Positions 63,088 through 64,000 of a stretch of DNA of 64,000 nucleotides are shown here, piece after piece. Position 1 is the stretch's first letter; each line of letters opens with the position of its first letter. The notes under the pieces are model-generated. The model was not told where the DNA came from and searched no databases. It saw only the letters and a program-made list of their open reading frames with translations. The position numbers and the translations under genes are program-made. The DNA lies in NCBI RefSeq assembly GCF_004916895.1, contig NZ_SNTZ01000007.1, forward strand, positions 50,668-114,667. Reading direction: 5' to 3'. The DNA is from Flagellimonas alvinocaridis. GTDB taxonomy: Bacteria > Bacteroidota > Bacteroidia > Flavobacteriales > Flavobacteriaceae.

Positions 63088-63798
63088 TTACTCATTGATA
63101 GGTCTTATTCCAAAAATTAGCAAATAACCTATCATCCAAAATTCTCCAATGGTTGCGGGTAGAATAAGAAATCTATTAAAGCTAAAATCAATTCCTGCGT
63201 AGCGGATAACAGTGCTAATTAGATAGCCAATACCACCTAAAACAATAACTCTTCCTAACCAGACAGGCATTCTTTTAGATTTGATGACTATATATCCCAT
63301 AGGAAATAGCCAAAGTCCAAAGAAAAGACCACCAATACCCCAAGCATTTGAAATTATATTTTGAAAAACCTGAATTAGTAAAATTTTGTCTCCCATAGTA
63401 CTTATATCAGAATTGGCAACACCTAAGGCAGAGGCGATTGAAATTGCACTTATCATAATGGCTAAAGCATTCACCATTCCCCATATACCTAGAGTCCAAG
63501 CTTCCCATTCATAATTGTCTTTAAATAATTTATAAAACCAAACTGCGGTAAGTGCTTGTGATATTACTATGGCAAACTCTAATAACAACCTAATTCTTGC
63601 CGTAGATTTTAGTTCCACTAAATTCGTTAGCGTTTGTTCAGGATTACCAGAGACAAATATTTCAGAATGAAAGACCATAAACCCTAAAATCCCTGAAATA
63701 GCCATCATTAAATACCATACGCCTGTTATTCTTGCAGTTTTAATCGATTGCTTCTGTTCTTTATGTAACCCCATAGAATATTTGCTATTAGTGTTCAT
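63088..63798 (-). CDS. DUF4386 family membrane protein
   Basis: 236 residues with about six transmembrane segments. The start KTARITGVWYLMMAISGILGFMVF and the mid-part WGIGGLFFGLWLFPMGYIVIKSKRMPVWLGRVIVLGGIGYLI are characteristic of DUF4386. No function is known for the family. It is the last complete gene before the edge and its 3' end abuts element F. Confidence 0.92.
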   Translation of the reverse strand: MNTNSKYSMGLHKEQKQSIKTARITGVWYLMMAISGILGFMVFHSEIFVSGNPEQTLTNLVELKSTARIRLLLEFAIVISQALTAVWFYKLFKDNYEWEAWTLGIWGMVNALAIMISAISIASALGVANSDISTMGDKILLIQVFQNIISNAWGIGGLFFGLWLFPMGYIVIKSKRMPVWLGRVIVLGGIGYLISTVIRYAGIDFSFNRFLILPATIGEFWMIGYLLIFGIRPINE

Positions 63799-63855
63799 AA
63801 TAAATTTGACGATGTAACAGGATTATTGTTACAGTTTTGCTCTAATGGCATACAA

Positions 63856-64000
63856 CGGTCTCCTTTACTTTGAATTTATATATTAAATAAGAGAAAGAGG
63901 AGAACTAAAACGGTCTCTAAGTTAAGCCTTACTAGACGTATCAGTCCTCTTTTCTCCTAAAAGTTGCATAGAACCAATTGGAATACCAGGTGTTGTAGCA
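63856..64000. repeat. Cassette-type intergenic element G (may continue past the edge)
   Basis: Left end GCATACAACGGTCTC (63850s) and, at the window edge, CCAGGTGTTGTAGCA: the two are rough inverse images (GCATACAAC / GTTGTAGC). Inner inverted stretches AGAAAGAGGAGA and TCCTCTTTTCTCC can pair. No gene is seen after 63798. Confidence 0.55.

Noticed and set aside
57878..64000. Prophage or insertion-sequence explanation for the right-end region
   Set aside because: No integrase, transposase, capsid, portal or lysis genes and no terminal duplications are seen.

Overview
The window is chromosomal DNA from a marine-type flavobacterium (Bacteroidota, Flavobacteriaceae, close in style to Muricauda/Allomuricauda). 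The signs are TAnnTTTG-type -7 promoter boxes, no Shine-Dalgarno usage, many lipoproteins, a fused E1 alpha/beta 2-oxo acid dehydrogenase, the QEGLA and rSAM_link_UDG families, and beta-barrel proteins ending in an aromatic residue. No rRNA, tRNA, CRISPR array, prophage or complete insertion sequence was seen.

Layout. 1-5.4 kb: 3' truncated recG, then an exported M1 aminopeptidase overlapping a patatin-like lipase. 5.4-17.7 kb: envelope and housekeeping genes: a degenerate OmpA-like coiled-coil protein, an exported DsrE / M20 amidohydrolase / glutamate-synthase-like operon, PcrA-type helicase, a YrdC-family protein, OmpA lipoprotein, glycosyltransferase, a lone PD-(D/E)XK protein, holA and DoxX. 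17.7-26.7 kb: fused E1 dehydrogenase, then an operon uvrA - LOG family - M1-like protein fused to a beta barrel that has lost its zinc site. 26.9-31.3 kb: a DNA-repair island (Tudor-like protein, AlkD-like protein, TIGR03915, radical SAM TIGR03916) ending at a LexA-like S24 regulator. Four near-identical 15-bp palindromes lie in the divergent promoter between the last two genes. 31.3-41.1 kb: ATP-grasp, gamma-glutamyltransferase and ACP phosphodiesterase operon, glmM, sterol-desaturase family, acyltransferase, rhomboid protease, TlpA-like reductase. 41.1-50.7 kb: a large FAD/Fe-S oxidoreductase, an LpxH-like phosphatase, aroC, a dicarboxylate symporter, and a tightly overlapped operon of glutathione-synthase-like ATP-grasp, N-formylglutamate amidohydrolase and QEGLA (MATCAP-related) metallopeptidase.

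51.1-51.75 kb is a gene-free stretch of three tandem ~205-bp palindrome-rich repeats. A compact copy of the same family lies in front of uvrA. 51.75-57.8 kb carries DJ-1/PfpI, NDH-2-like dehydrogenase, Crp-family regulator, sulfatase and an alpha/beta hydrolase with TPR. From about 57.8 kb to the right edge the style changes: small, AT-rich, unrelated genes (SRPBCC, DUF5694, small lipoproteins, NTF2-like, RidA, DUF4386), nearly all on the minus strand. They are separated by related non-coding elements of about 70-210 bp whose ends are loosely inverted (CACAACGG-type on the left, CCAYTGTTRRR-type on the right). This looks like a cassette-type array comparable in topology to integron attC cassettes, but no integrase is in view.

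The strongest candidates for something new are the four-operator S24/radical-SAM repair switch at 30.3-30.5 kb, the cassette-like array at the right end, the ATP-grasp/FGase/QEGLA operon, and the barrel-fused M1 pseudoprotease.
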